DNA from: Brachionus rotundiformis
Taxonomy: Eukaryota > Rotifera > Eurotatoria > Ploima > Brachionidae
DNA length: 64,000 nucleotides
Direction of reading: 5' to 3'
Assembly (NCBI GenBank): GCA_016802295.1
Contig: JAESIW010000154.1
Span: forward strand, 741,233-805,232
Each line of letters begins with the position of its first letter. Within the stretch, counting starts at the first letter, position 1. Below the pieces are notes generated by a model, which was not told the DNA's origin, made no database searches, and saw only the letters and a program-made list of their open reading frames with translations. Shown here one piece after another: positions 44,085 to 56,335 of the stretch. Made by a program: the position numbers and the translations under genes.

Positions 44085-44292
44085 AATTTTCACCAAGATT
44101 ATCAACAATTAGAATTTTTTTAAACAAATTTTTAAATTTAATTCATCTAATTTGAATAATGTGTCTGTATTTTTTTAATTTTTTCAATTTAAAATAAAAA
44201 ATTCTAGAAATTCTAAATTTAAAATTCACAGTAAAAGTTTTTGATAACCCTTTTTTGTCTAATCAGCTAAAAATTAATCTATTCTTGTAAAA

Positions 44293-45186
44293 ATGTCTTT
44301 ACCATTGGTAAGCATATTTACCGCAAACAGCAATACAGGATCTGCATGTATTGGCGAATTGGTCAGCAAATATTCCAATATTATTCGTGTGCGTGGAGTA
44401 TGTCGCACAGAAGAAAAAGCCAGACCAATCCGAAATCTCTTTCCAAGCATAGAAGTTGTAGTTGGCTGCGATGCCGATAGATCGGCAAGTTTGGACAAAG
44501 CTTTTCAAGGAGCCAAGTATGCTTTGATAGTAACGCCACATGATTCAAAGAGAGGATTTGAAGATGACGCACGATTAACCAAAAACATGATAGATTCAGC
44601 AGTGGCAAACCAAGTGGAGTATATTGTTATTGTTGCATCATGGACCGTACATTTACCTCAGCACATTTCTGGTCTTTCGTCTAGATTTAAGCCATCGGAA
44701 ATTTTGCTTGAGAAATATGGCAAGGAAAAAAACCTGAAATGGACAGTCTTGAGAGGTGGTGTATTCATGGATAATACCATTCCAAATGTGTCACAAGCGC
44801 TCAAAACTTCATTGTATCATTTTCCCGAAGTAATATGTCCGTTTATAGACACAAGAGACATTGGTAGATGTGCTGCTGCATGCTTTGTTTCCGTCGATAA
44901 GGACCAGCATCACGCAAAGTTTTACGAGATGAATGGGCCTGAAAAATTAGATGGTCAACAATTGGCTGAAATTTGTTCCAAAGTGTTCAACAAAAGTATC
45001 ACCTATAAGCCCATAGATAAGGAAACATTCAAAAAATTTATGCCACGAGCAGTCAGCGAAGTGTTCGAATATATGGTCGATAATAAAAATTGTGTTCCTT
45101 ATACCAATGATGTGCCAAATTTGACCGGAGAATGGTCAAGTTATGAAAATTTTATCAGAAATAATATCAAAAAATTTGAACAATGA
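44293..45186 (+). CDS. NmrA-like NAD(P)-binding protein (atypical SDR)
   Basis: 297 residues, single exon. The N-terminal Rossmann strand and turn are VSIFTANSNTGSACIGEL, replacing the usual GATGxxG by TANSNTG. It is followed by VRGVCRTEEKARPI (adenine/phosphate region), GCDADRSASLDKAFQGAKY, ALIVTPHD, and VIVASWTVH in the strand that in true SDR enzymes precedes the catalytic Ser. LKWTVLRGGVFMDN is the conserved NmrA motif before the substrate domain, and FIDTRDIGRCAA is also typical. NmrA-like proteins sense NAD(P) redox state or act as oxidoreductases on small molecules. The catalytic YxxxK is not seen, so a sensor-type role is as likely as an enzyme. No intron. Confidence 0.85.
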   Translation: MSLPLVSIFTANSNTGSACIGELVSKYSNIIRVRGVCRTEEKARPIRNLFPSIEVVVGCDADRSASLDKAFQGAKYALIVTPHDSKRGFEDDARLTKNMIDSAVANQVEYIVIVASWTVHLPQHISGLSSRFKPSEILLEKYGKEKNLKWTVLRGGVFMDNTIPNVSQALKTSLYHFPEVICPFIDTRDIGRCAAACFVSVDKDQHHAKFYEMNGPEKLDGQQLAEICSKVFNKSITYKPIDKETFKKFMPRAVSEVFEYMVDNKNCVPYTNDVPNLTGEWSSYENFIRNNIKKFEQ

Positions 45187-45780
45187 GAAAAAATTTTTAT
45201 TTAAATTAATCAAAATAAAAATTATAAAATATATGAAATATCTTAGCATTATATAATTAAATTAAGCTTTATTTTTTTAATTAGATAGGACTTTAGATAA
45301 ATTGGTCGGCTTATTTGCCAAACTTGAATTAGTTTCAAGCAAATATCAGATATGGTTTATTCTAACTCTGACCATATAATTTATTATTTTAATCTTAAAG
45401 ATAATTAAAGACTAAGTATATGATCAAAAATAGAACTATTTTATAAGAAAATATAATTTTGTGTCTGATGGAATTACCAATGGATCCATTTCATTTTTCT
45501 TGGTCAGCATTTAGCGAGACCTATCTTTGTTCGATCATGGCATTTTGAATGGCTAAGAGTAAACAGTGGTTAAATGCCGCAAGATAAATACCATCGGATG
45601 ATATTTTTCAATAGTTAAATTAATAATTATTTGAAATTTTATTTAACAAAAACTATCAAAATCCATATAAAAATTATTTCTAGTACATTTCATAAACATA
45701 CTTGTTTTAAAAATCAATCAAAATACAAATATCTATTATTAAAAATTTTTCATACAAATAAAAAACTTATAAAAATAGGT
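45187..45780. other. AT-rich spacer between convergent genes
   Basis: 3' flanks of the NmrA-like gene (+) and the Rh transporter (-). A patch at 45470-45600 is less AT-rich but has no open frame of interest. Confidence 0.45.
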
Positions 45781-47520
45781 TTAAACTTTGCTGTCATCAG
45801 TTTGAGCTTGAGCTTGCTCGGTTTTCTGCTCTTCATCAGAGTATGGGTTGGCAAAAGTCAACTTTAAAGCATAATCGTCAGGAGTGACCCATTGAGCCTC
45901 ATCGTCAAACATTTCTACATCTTCATTCAATTGCTCGAACAAAGGCAAGCGTAGCAACAAGCCAGTAATGGCACCAGACACCAAAGATATTCCTACAGTA
46001 ATAGCTATGGCAATCAACTGAAAGCCAGCTTGTTCTAGTCCACTTCTTCCTTTTCCGTCATCAACCTTAATTGACTGATCGAAATATTCAGTTGAGTTAA
46101 CCATTGGAACTCGAGCTGGATAAATGTCGTACAACTCGTGTTTATATTCACCAAAAGTTGAGCAAGCAGCGAAAATGGCGCTTACAATGCCTGCAATCAG
46201 ACCCGGAAACCCGTGCAAACTCTGGACACTACATGTGTCATGAAGTTTGGCAACACGTGCTAAAAATGGCTAAAGAAAAATTTGATTAATTAATTTAATT
46301 TTTTATGTTTTTAAATAAAATATTTTAAAAAAATATAAAATTTCGTTACTTACATCAATATACTTATAACCAATGGTCGAAAGAAGACCAGCAAAAGCAC
46401 CCACAATGAGTGCAATATAAATTTGAACCTTGAGATCAGCAACGCTTCCAATTGCGATTCCACCGGCAATGGTGGCGTGCTGAACATGCAACACATTCAA
46501 TTTTCCTTTTCCAGCAAGCGATGATACACCAAAAGTAACCACACATGAAGCGGAAATAGCAGCTAATGTGTTGACAATAGCTCTGTTTTGTCTATCAACT
46601 CCAGTGGAAAGAAGGCTGTTAAAGCTGGGATAATATACCCATAGGAACAGAGTTCCTATCAAAGCAAACAGATCTGAATGGTAGACAGGTGCTTGTTTTT
46701 GACTCTTAACTCCGTGAAAGTGCAAAAATTTTGACACAGCTAAACCAAAGATGGCTCCAAACAAGTGCACATGCATCGACAAACCAATGTCGTACACATT
46801 CAAAAGCCTAATATTGACAAATTCATTTACCACCTGGACTACCACCTCAATAAACGCCACTATAACAAGCTGAACTAGACTTGTTTTGCCCAAAAGTGCG
46901 CCCAAACTGACCAACACAGCAATAACTGTATAATCAGCATTAATCAAGCTTTCCAGGTTGATGGCAAAATTGAAGTTTTGACCAGCCGACGAAGTGAACC
47001 AACCACGGACCAACAATGACCACTGGACCACAAAAGCAACCAAAAGCAGATTAAAACCAATGCTACCATAGCCATATCTTTTCAAAAATGTCATTATAAA
47101 GCCAAAACCGAGCAAGGCGATGGCATGCAAGTCCTCATAAACTTAAAAAAATAAATATTAAAATTTTAATTAATTTATTTTTATTATTTTTAATCAATTC
47201 TTTTAACCTGGATATTTGGAGTTGTTAGCTTTGTCCGAATAGTTGACAAAGACAGCAAAGAGTACAATGAAGAGAGTCTGGAACCCAAGGAGCAGTATTG
47301 GTAGCAAAAACTTGAGGTTTCCTGTCTTTGGAGGAATGCGCTGATGAACAAATCGGTACTCATTAGGCTGGTCACTTGACGCCTGGTTTGTTTTCATCGG
47401 AGAGTTGTTGACAACTGAGGCTATTATGACCGGTGTGGTCTGAACATCTTGCTTTGTTTCTTTGACATTTCCTTGCGGAAGAAGTGGCGATGCTGCGCCA
47501 TTATCAGTTTGATTCGACAT
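45781..47520 (-). CDS. Rh-type ammonium/ammonia transporter, 3 exons
   Basis: Exons 47520-47208, 47141-46354 and 46269-45781 join in phase to give 529 residues. Donors are GTTAAA and GTAAGT; the introns are 66 and 84 bp. After a hydrophilic N-terminal region of about 70 residues, the membrane domain carries Rh signatures: LLGFGFIMTFLKRYGYGSIG, DIGLSMHVHLFGAIFGLA and HDTCSVQSLHGFPGLIAG. His230 (MHVHLFGA) and His386 (SLHGFPG) correspond to the twin histidines of the ammonia pore in AmtB/Rh proteins. The cytosolic C-terminus is acidic (DVEMFDDEAQW, then glutamine-rich). In animals these proteins carry ammonia out across epithelia. A paralogue with the erythroid Rh function is unlikely outside vertebrates, so this is an Rh50/Rhp-type protein. 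Confidence 0.92.
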
Positions 47521-50500
47521 TTTTTAGTTCTAAAGAAAATCTAATATTCAAGAAACATATCAAGAAATTGGATATTTATAGATAAAATCTCAATTAAATA
47601 TAATCAAATTTCGGGGGCTAAACAACAATAAAAAATAAAAAAAACAAAAAAATATATATAAGGAAAATATAAAGTCTGATTTAGATTAAGAGATTATTTT
47701 ATTTTATTGGCGAAATTTGATAACTTTTTATTACACTTCAAAAGATTCAAATAGATTGTATCTCTAGGTGGTTAAGAGTAATTATTACTTGAAGAAACTA
47801 ATTCCATTAAGTCAAATGATTAATAGCCCAAAGTTTTTTTAAGTCTTCGGCCTGAAATTTTATAATTATGCAGCTCTGATTTATTGGCGTGCTGCGATGA
47901 GTGGGCATGGGGTCATTCAATTTATGGCTGTACATCACAACATATGGATCCTGTGTCAGCCTTTTTGGTACACTTCATTAGGCTTGAATAAACATACCTG
48001 TAATTCGAGACTCGGACCTACACTTAAATCAATCACGTGATCTAAAATCAATCTATCCAAACAATATGCCTGCATTTAAATGTTTTGGTTTAGGATCTAT
48101 TTATAGTTGTTAAGCTTAATTAATTGCAGATTTAGATAGGCCTATAGATATGGATAGAATAGATGGTCATTAGGAAAATATTTTTGTCAAAACATTCTCT
48201 TATCTTGGCATAGCAGCATAGAAATGGTTTCTAGCATCTGAATAAACAAGAGTGAATATTTGGCCCAATGTTTTATCACTGGAAATTCCTTTTCTACCAT
48301 ATCTATGCACACGACAATATTTATTACTCTTATTTTTTTATTAAATATAAATTAGAAAATACTTTCTCAATTTAATTTGAAATTAATTTGCTAAATATTT
48401 TTCAAATTGCTCATTAAAATCTAATTAAAAGCTATGTGTGTAATTAATTATTTTTTAAAATGTGATGCCCACACAAATTTGTTGTCTACCTAGTTTAATA
48501 TATTTATTAAACTTGAATCTAAAAATATAAAAAAATATAGAAAATTAAATAAATAAAAGAGAAAGAAAAGAGAGAAAAAAGTATTTAAATTTTATTAGTG
48601 ATATACAACAAAAATAAACACATTCATCTAGCCAAATTAATTATATTTTATTAATTGTCTTGATCTGGTGGTAAATATCCCATGGATATTCACATAAATT
48701 GCTTTCGGAAAATAAACCATTTTGCCTCATGGTCGATTGGGAAATTTTTGCATTTTTCCTAACCGGGATATTTATTCTAAATCTAATTAAATTCAGAACT
48801 TAAATTTAGCGAAAATTTAGCTTTGTTAGATAACTTTTTTGTCACATTAATTTTAATATGAAAAAAATGCCATGAATAATTGTCTATTACTTTCAGTAAC
48901 TATAATAAATATTTTAACATGTTGGAATTAAAAATTTATCTTTGAAATTTACCTAAATAATTGGAAAAATGCCAAAACCTATAAACTTGATAGACAAGTT
49001 CTCATCCAGACCATTTAGAACTCTTCCGTATACAAATAAACTAAATATATCCCAAAAAAAAAAATAAATACATTTGATTAATAAAGTCAAATTTTCTATT
49101 AATAAAATTTTTAAATTTAAAATACTAATTCTTATTGTAGCAATTAAATGTTACAACTAATTTTGTTCTATTTTTAAATAAAGTAATAATTAGACTAACT
49201 TTTACCAAATATCTGCTTGAGTCAAGTTTAATAGAAGAATAAACGATTTTTGAAGTGATCATTAATCAAAAGGTTAATTAAAAATCAAGCTCACAAAGTA
49301 AAGTAAAGATCAATATGGCGATGAATGAATAAAAAATTTTCAAACAATCAAATAAAAATTAAAATTTAGTTATAAAAAGATATAAATTAGACCATTTGGT
49401 TCCTGTTTTTGAAGTAAATGATTTATGAGTCTAAATTAGAAATTGCTTTGTGCACGAACCCGTGTCCCGCTTTGCCATATGTCTTTCGAGTATTGATTTT
49501 TTATAATTGTGCCAGTATGGAAACAAAGCCGAATGATTCTAATTAGAGCATTTTTTTAAAAAAAATAATTAATTATATCTGATATGCTCTAAATACTTCA
49601 TTTATTTACTAGCTGTATATAAATGGTGTCTCTTGGGACTTTGGATCTATTTTAACAGATTTTTAATGTTATATGAAGAGAATTGATAATTAAATGTTTA
49701 AATAAATGCCGAATAAAATATTTTACTTCAAAGGTAATAATGATTTTATTTGGAAATGATATAAAAAAATCTTTGGGAAATAATTGGTATTTATATTAGC
49801 AGGTAGTAATTTAAATCAAATTAAAATTTACTTAATATCTCTTTAAAAGTAATAAAAATTGAAAATGAAAGAATATTTTTTTTATTTTGTTGACATATAA
49901 AAAATTTGGATATTTTGTGCATTGACTATAAAATAAGTTTGACTTTTTACCATTAATTGACTGAAGAAAATTACACATGGGCCAAATTACTTTCTAAATT
50001 TTCAAAAATACACTTTGATAGTTGTTTTTATAAATTTAATTTTTTTATCTATTTTTGATTATGGTCAACAAATTCATTATCAAACGAATTTTCTATTTAT
50101 ATTCTGCTACATGGTTTATGGTTCATATTGATTCAATTATTAAAATAAAAAAGTACATCCATCTTGTGTATTCCACTCTAATATTTAAAAAACCAAACCA
50201 TTGATAAAAATTATTTTAAATGGTAGATTAGATGTAATTTTCCATGAACGGTCCACAATAATGCTTGCTATTGATTAATGAGATGTCACTTTGGTAATGA
50301 ATTGTTTAATCCACAATTTAAAAGCTAAACTATGTTCATATTTGGCAAATAAAGTTTGCTAAACTTTTTGGTCAAATTTTCAAGTATCCTAAATGAAAAT
50401 ATAAAAAAGTACCTTAAAAGCAGGTAAATATGTAAACAACCAGAAAAAAACATAGCCCACTGTTATTTTAGCCTAATTTTAAATTTAACAAATAATTTAA

Positions 50501-50958
50501 CGAAGCTATTGTTTTAATCAATAAATCAAAAGATTAAGACAGAGATAAAATAACTGAAAGAAAAAGGAAAAGATAAATTTTTAATACAATTTATAAATGC
50601 AATCTTATTATTATTAATTAAAAGTTTTAATTTGTTTCTTAAAAATCCAAAATAATTGGCAAAAAAAATTATTCAACAAATATTTAGCATTTAATTTAAA
50701 TAAAAATTAAAACTGAAATTAATAATTATTTAAACAATGTTGTTGAATTTTAATTGACACTCTTAATCCCACTATTTTATTAAAATAAAAATCATATACT
50801 TTTTAAAAGCTTTTTGTTTATAAACTTGAAAATTGTAAGACAAAAACGGTGTCTATATCTCAAATTAAATCCATTGCTGAAATTATATATATAAATATAT
50901 TAAACAAATTATTTTTAAAAAAATTTTTTTCAATCAACACAGCAACCAAAGCTAAGAA
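47521..50958. other. Long gene-free AT-rich interval
   Basis: Divergent upstream regions of the Rh gene (-) and SF3B6 (+), about 3.4 kb. Patches of more balanced composition occur at 47860-48060, 48650-48780 and 49440-49530, without coding frames; these could be decayed repeats or regulatory DNA. No RNA gene was seen. Confidence 0.45.
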
Positions 50959-51375
50959 ATGGCAATGCAAAAAAGAGCCAATGTTCGTCTACCTCCAGAG
51001 GTAAATCGAATATTGTTCGTCAGAAATCTTCCATATAAAATAACATCAGAAGAAATGTATGATATATTTGGAAAGTATGGCGCAATTAGACAGATACGAG
51101 TTGGCAACACTGCAGAAACAAGAGGGACAGCATACGTTGTTTATGAAGATATATTTGACGCTAAAAATGCCTGTGATCACTTATCTGGCTTTAATGTATG
51201 TAACAGGTATTTGGTTGTTCTGTACCATCAACCAGCAAAGGTAAATATATTAACTTAATAAACCATGCAGTTTGTAAATTTTAATATATTTTTTTCCATA
51301 AAGGCGAACAAAAAGTTTGATGTGGAAAAAGAAAAGGAGCTCATTGAGCAAACAAAAGCAAAATTTGGACTTTAA
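50959..51375 (+). CDS. SF3B6: Splicing factor 3B subunit 6 (SF3B6 / p14)
   Basis: Exons 50959-51240 and 51304-51375 with a 63 bp intron; 117 residues, near the 125 of human SF3B6. An RRM occupies most of the protein: RNP2 is ILFVRNLPY, and RNP1 is RGTAYVVYE, with YDIFGKYGAIRQIRVG between. YLVVLYHQP and KEKELIEQTKAKFGL at the end are near-invariant family features. The protein sits in the SF3b complex of the U2 snRNP, close to the branch-point adenosine, bound to SF3B1. Exon 2 encodes only 23 residues. This is among the most secure identifications in the window. Confidence 0.96.
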
Positions 51376-51564
51376 TTAATTTAATTGTTATAAAAGCTGT
51401 AAATAAAAGATTAAAATTAATAAAATATTGAAATTTATCTCAGTCATTATTTAGATAATTAGTTTTTCTAATGATAAGTTTGTTTATTAGAAAAAAAAGG
51501 TAATGAAATTTATTTTTATCTATGAATAAACATTTCTATATTTTTATTAGATAAAAAATTTTAA

Positions 51565-51736
51565 TCAAATTTGATAGTGCTTGACTGTGTCTTCCCAGAT
51601 TGTATGTTCTTGATCTGTTTCATGACCTTGACAGAAATCCATTTCATTATTTAGTTTGACAATCTCATTGCTGTTTGCTCGCCACCAGTCCGTCTTCTTG
51701 ATTGTAAATCTGACAATTCCGGCTTGTCTAATTTCT
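51565..51736 (-). CDS. Terminal coding exon of an unidentified gene
   Basis: The minus strand reads IRQAGIVRFTIKKTDWWRAN, continues to EMDFCQGHETDQEHTIWEDT and ends VKHYQI-stop at 51565. The composition is distinctly coding-like for this genome. In-frame stops begin just upstream of an AG at 51737-51738, so the exon should start there. Its upstream neighbour is not obvious: Tc1-type terminal repeats (51744-51988) lie directly against the acceptor. The candidate Cys/His-rich frames at 52265-52706 on the same strand could be earlier exons of the same gene, but I cannot prove it. Family not recognised. Confidence 0.45.
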
Positions 51737-51743
51737 CTTTATA

Positions 51744-52260
51744 CAGTATGCTGCAAAAGTTTAGAAATTGGTTATTTTATTTATCTTAAATTGTTTACTT
51801 GTTGTATTTTACGAAAAATTGGGTGCAAAAGAAAAAAAATAAAAGCACTAATTTGTAGAATTTTTTTTCTCTACAATTTGATAAATGACACTCGGAATAA
51901 AAATATAATTAACTTTTAAATATTTATAATGAAAAAACTTCCTCTAAAAATAAAAAATAAAAGTCGGTGCAAAAGTTTAGAAATTCGGGTAAACCTAAAG
52001 TTTTAGCAACCATTGCTACCTTTTTTTTACGCCTTTATGATTAATTCTTAAAAATAGTTTCTAATTTTGATTAAATTGTGCTCTTAAACTGCTTAAAATA
52101 AATACTATCCAACTACGTAGGTCCTTTCAAAATAACTTAACTAGCCCACTAAAATGGCAGATCGTGGGTCTGCTAAAAAGTGGAGATAAAAATCAAAATG
52201 AGATAGCCATTCATCCGACCTTATGCTGCACAAACTTATCTTCTGTTAGTCTCGTGTTGC
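51744..52260 (+). mobile_element. Tc1/mariner-like terminal repeats and transposase N-terminal scrap
   Basis: The motif GTGCAAAAGTTTAGAAATT or a one-base variant appears at 51751-51769 (following TACAGTATG) and at 51967-51985 in the same orientation; a shorter GGTGCAAAAG lies at about 51817. Such GCAAAAGTTTAGA ends are common in Tc1 elements. At about 52150-52230 the plus strand carries GLLKSGDKNQNEIA, which resembles the helix-turn-helix of a Tc1 transposase. I infer two overlapping or nested decayed Tc1 elements. The right end and DDE domain were not found. Confidence 0.45.
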
Positions 52261-52264
52261 AACG

Positions 52265-52706
52265 CTAGCAACTAAATATATGGAAAACTGCTGGACAACA
52301 AGTTAATAGGTGTTCTGTTTCCTCTTTTTTCTTTATTTCTTGCCCACAGTTCTCACATCTTTTCACTCGACAATCCAATAAATGCACACTATAATTGTTC
52401 ACTTTTACTCTTCCATCGCCTAGGCCACAGGTAATGAACAATCTGTCCATTTTAACCTCTTGATTACAGATACTACACTTATTCTCACTAACTATCATTC
52501 ATGGTCATACTTAACAGTGTCATGTCCGCTTTACTTTCTTCAAAAAGTCTTTTCTGAAAGAGCCAAGCTGCCTTCCTTTTAACGCCATCTATGGTACCAT
52601 GCCATTCGCTTGATGACCATCGTAATGCGTTATATTGAACTTCATGCCCCATTATCCCTTCTCTTTCCAGAAGAATTGATTCCACTGCAACGATAATTCT
52701 ATACAT
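52265..52706 (-). CDS. Candidate Cys/His-rich zinc-finger gene, two overlapping frames
   Basis: Two minus-strand frames overlap by 11 bases: 52706-52488 (GHEVQYNALRWSSSEWHGT, KRKAAWLFQKRLFEESKADM) and 52498-52265 (ENKCSICNQEV, then HLLDCRVKRCENCGQEI and EHLLTCC). The second contains a CxxC and an H-x3-C-x4-C-x2-C-x(n)-H-x3-C pattern like the TRAF-type zinc finger. A frameshift, or a missed short intron, would join them into one protein. Alternatively the second ATG begins an independent small protein. Coding-like GC supports a real or recently decayed gene. The exon at 51565-51736 may belong to it. Confidence 0.4.
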
Positions 52707-53129
52707 TTTTAAAAACTTTTTTTATTTATTTGTTTAATTTATTTAAGTTTAGTTTTATATTTATTCGAAAAATACAATGATGATTTTATTAATAATATAT
52801 AGTTATATTAATACTCTGATCGTGTCACTTTACTACAGAACCAAAATTTAAAACTCAGGAATCAATTTAATAATTAAAGTCAGATCCCAAATTCATTTAT
52901 TAAGATACAGTTTTAAATAGCAGCCATTAAATAATTAATTATTATTTATCCCTATTTTCAAAATAATAATTTATGTATTATTCAAGATTATTACTTTGAT
53001 TAAAGTGGACTAATTATAACGAGTTTAACTTTTGACTTGGTCCTTGGTAATACCAAATATAACCAAGTTAGAATCAAAATTAAAAAACACAATCTTTATT
53101 TACAAACAAATTTTAATAAAATATAAAAA
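52707..53129. other. AT-rich intergenic stretch, no gene seen
   Basis: Upstream of the Cys/His-rich candidate and downstream of the sushi gene. Nothing supported. Confidence 0.5.
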
Positions 53130-56100
53130 CTAATTTTTATTTATTGGCAAAGGAGTAGCTCGAAATTTCCTAAATCTTCTTCTAATCAAAAACCTCGGTC
53201 TGGTTCGATTGAAAAATCTTGATCTAAATTTTCTCCTTCGACCAAATCTTCGTCTCAAATGGTTTCTGCTTCCCAGTCGCCTTAGCTTTAATCTCCTCTG
53301 GACATTTGATCTGAACAGACTTTTGGCTTTTCGCTCATTTTTCAGTCCTATAGAAATCATATTCTCATCTAATTCTGTTTTCAGTGTATCATTCAAATTT
53401 ATAATCGATAAGTGGTTATCCTTGAGGCATTTGACCAATTTGATATTCGGCTTCCAATTGCCGTTAATACAAGTTGAACCATTTGGACCCATCAACTTAT
53501 AACCACTGTCACACTCATAACGTATCTGCTTATTTTGACCAAGGTTGTTCATATATGGATGATAGGCATATTCCGCCAAAGTTCCAACATAAAATATTTT
53601 CCCATTTTCCAAATGACCAGGAAATGCACAATTAACTTAAATTCAAAGTTATTATTTTCAAAATTAATACCAGGTCCATCATTTTTTTTCTAATTTTGAC
53701 CAAATTTAAATTTTTATTGCTTTAGCTGTTTAACTGTTTTAATTATTAATTTCCATTAAAATGTTATTTTAATTTTAGTATGATTTAAATGATATTTATA
53801 TTCAGATATAGATTTAATTACCTTTAGTACAAATTGGTAAAGATCCAACCCATTCTCCATTCATACATTTTAATTCATCACTACCTTTTGATAACTCATA
53901 GCCATTCAAACACTGGTACAGCACTTTACTTCCATGTCTGGTCGAGCTGTATTTACTATAGCCATAAAGTAACTTAGGTGGTGCCAAGCAAGAATTTTTG
54001 GCATCTTTCATAAAAATTTGAGAAAAATATTCAAAAAAAAGACTATCTTTACCATCACATTCTATTTCCAAAATAAAAGCTCCTTGGACACATTTGGCTA
54101 AATGCTGAACCAAAGGATTAGATTTACAAGAGTACAAAATGGCACTCTTATCCGGAATATAATTTTCTTTTGTTTTGTTAAGTATATCAACTTCCAAAGA
54201 GTCTATTCTGCAATCATTTTCATTGATCACTTGTTCAGATATAGGCTGGCAAGAGCCTGCTTTCTCAAGCGACCATTTGGCTTCGTAGATAACATCATCT
54301 CCCATTCTCCTGGCTGTTTCATTACAGGTTAAATATTTATTTCCTTTTAATTCAAAGCCAAACAAGCACTTGAACTCAATTGTGGTGTTTACTGAATAGC
54401 CATGAGGCAGTTGTTTCTTGTCCGAACTTATCAAACCATTTACGGGTGGGTTAACTAGTGGACAAAAGGTTTCTTTTCGACACTTAGGTGGCTTTCGATT
54501 CCATGAAATCGACTGGTTTTCCATGTTAACTTGGCAAAATAGTTCATTATAGTTCTCAGTTAACACGTAGCCAGGTGAGCATATTATTTTTACAGTGCTA
54601 TCTCTTGAATAATCAAAGCTATCACCAAGAGGTATATTTATTGACGGATTTGAAGTAAATAAATGATAGATATTCTTGCCATATTCATTCTTGTCTAAAC
54701 TGCATTTTTTTTCCACACATTCTGGAGTTGGCTCGGACCATCTTGCATTCGATTGGCAAGTTATGAAATCAGTTGTATTCATGTAGAAATTTGAATTGAT
54801 ACATTTGTAGACTACTCTTTGATTGTAGCGAGTTGAGTTGAAGTTTAGAATGGAGTTTTTGACATATGGCGGTTCGCCGCAATCGATTGCTTTAATTAAA
54901 CAATATTTAAAATTAATTATTTAATTAAGTTAAAAACAAGCTCTCATTTTAAGTATTTTAATTTTATACAAAAATTTAGAAACATCAATTAGTACTTTTT
55001 TTGAAATATATTTTTAGATAAATGTTTAAAAATTTTTTTTTTTAAGAACAATTTCGATCTGGTCTTAGCCAAAAATGTTATATTCTAATTAAAAAATAAA
55101 TATAAATATCTTTAATTCAAAATAAATATTTCAAATATTAATTTATTAATTCAGTTTAGAGATATTGAACTTACGTTCACAAGTAGGCTTAGTACCAGTC
55201 CATTGGGAGTTTAGTCCACACTCTCTCAAATAATCTCCTGAATTTATTCTAAATCCAATTAAGCATTTGTATTCTATTACACTTGAATAGTAATGATCTG
55301 TTCCTCGTATCAATCCATTTTCAATTGGTTCTGGTTGACCACAATTGATGCGCGTACAGCTAAATTTTGTGTCAGACCAGCGACCAGTGTCCATACAAAC
55401 TATCTTTGAGTGTTCACTATCAGCTGTCTTTTCGAATCCAATGTCACATCTGTATTCTACTTCTGTCCCTGATTTGAATCTCGATCCATCTGTTATGAGC
55501 ACATTTGGTATTGCATTCAAAACTGCCAAAGGTGCATCACAGTAACCTAGTGAATATTAGTTTAAGAAAAAATAAAAAAATAAATTTATTTAAATTGTAT
55601 TAAAAATAATTTTTTTTACAAAATTTTAACAAAATAATAGCTAAAATAATTTATGTGATTTTACTTTCTTTTACACATGTAGGGCTGTATCCGGACCACC
55701 AGCCATCTCCTTCACAAATTCGAATCTTCTCGCCGACCAGATAATAGCCAGGGTTGCAGTCATAGACTAGCTGTGCTCCGAAAAAGTTATCTGGAAAATA
55801 ATTTACATGGCCATTGGGAAAATCACCAATCTTGGGACATACTGTGGCTTAAAATTAATAATTTTTTTAATCAATAATATTCTAGTTAATTCACACATTC
55901 CATTTATACTTATTCTAACACAAGAGAGACCACATTCACCATCGCACAGACACCTCCGTTTGCTTCCTCTGCAATCGGCGTCAGTCTGGCACCTGCGAAA
56001 GCATTTCCTACTAATTTGAATGTTTCTCTTGCGTTTGCCACAGTTTTTGAATGACTCAGAAAAGTTGACCCTGGATCGCCCAAACCTGTTGTATCTCAGG

Positions 56101-56335
56101 GCAACTGAGTACTTACCTAATGCTTCAAAATGTTTAATTAAATTTAAGTTAATTTAAATTTTTAATAATTATCTGGCAAAAATTATACAAATCTAATTAA
56201 TTGTATCCAGAAGATATTTTAAAATTTGAAAATTTTTGCCATCAAATAATTATAATTATACTTACGAGAGTATAAAGACGATGATAGATTAAATAACATG
56301 AAAAATAGATAAATTATTGGAATTTTTTTTCTCAT
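53130..56335 (-). CDS. Secreted sushi (CCP) domain protein with arginine-rich C-terminus, 6 exons
   Basis: Exons 56335-56266, 56116-55910, 55847-55665, 55546-55175, 54889-53822 and 53635-53130 join in phase: 2406 nt, 801 residues. Residues 1-21 are a signal peptide (IPIIYLFFMLFNLSSS). Exon 2 is a Cys-rich module with CQTDADCRGSKRRCLCDGE, resembling a small disulfide knot. Exons 3 to 6 carry about eight CCP/sushi modules, each ending in W-x-(n)-C (for example GYYLVGEKIRICEGDGWWSG; CMNGEWVGSLPIC). One segment near residue 490-540 has lost the usual spacing. The last 70 residues are strongly basic (HLRRRFGRRRKFRSRFF). Sushi repeats mediate extracellular protein binding in complement factors, adhesion and synaptic proteins. 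All introns are phase 1, which fits module shuffling. The exon 2 acceptor is ambiguous by 12 nt. Confidence 0.9.
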
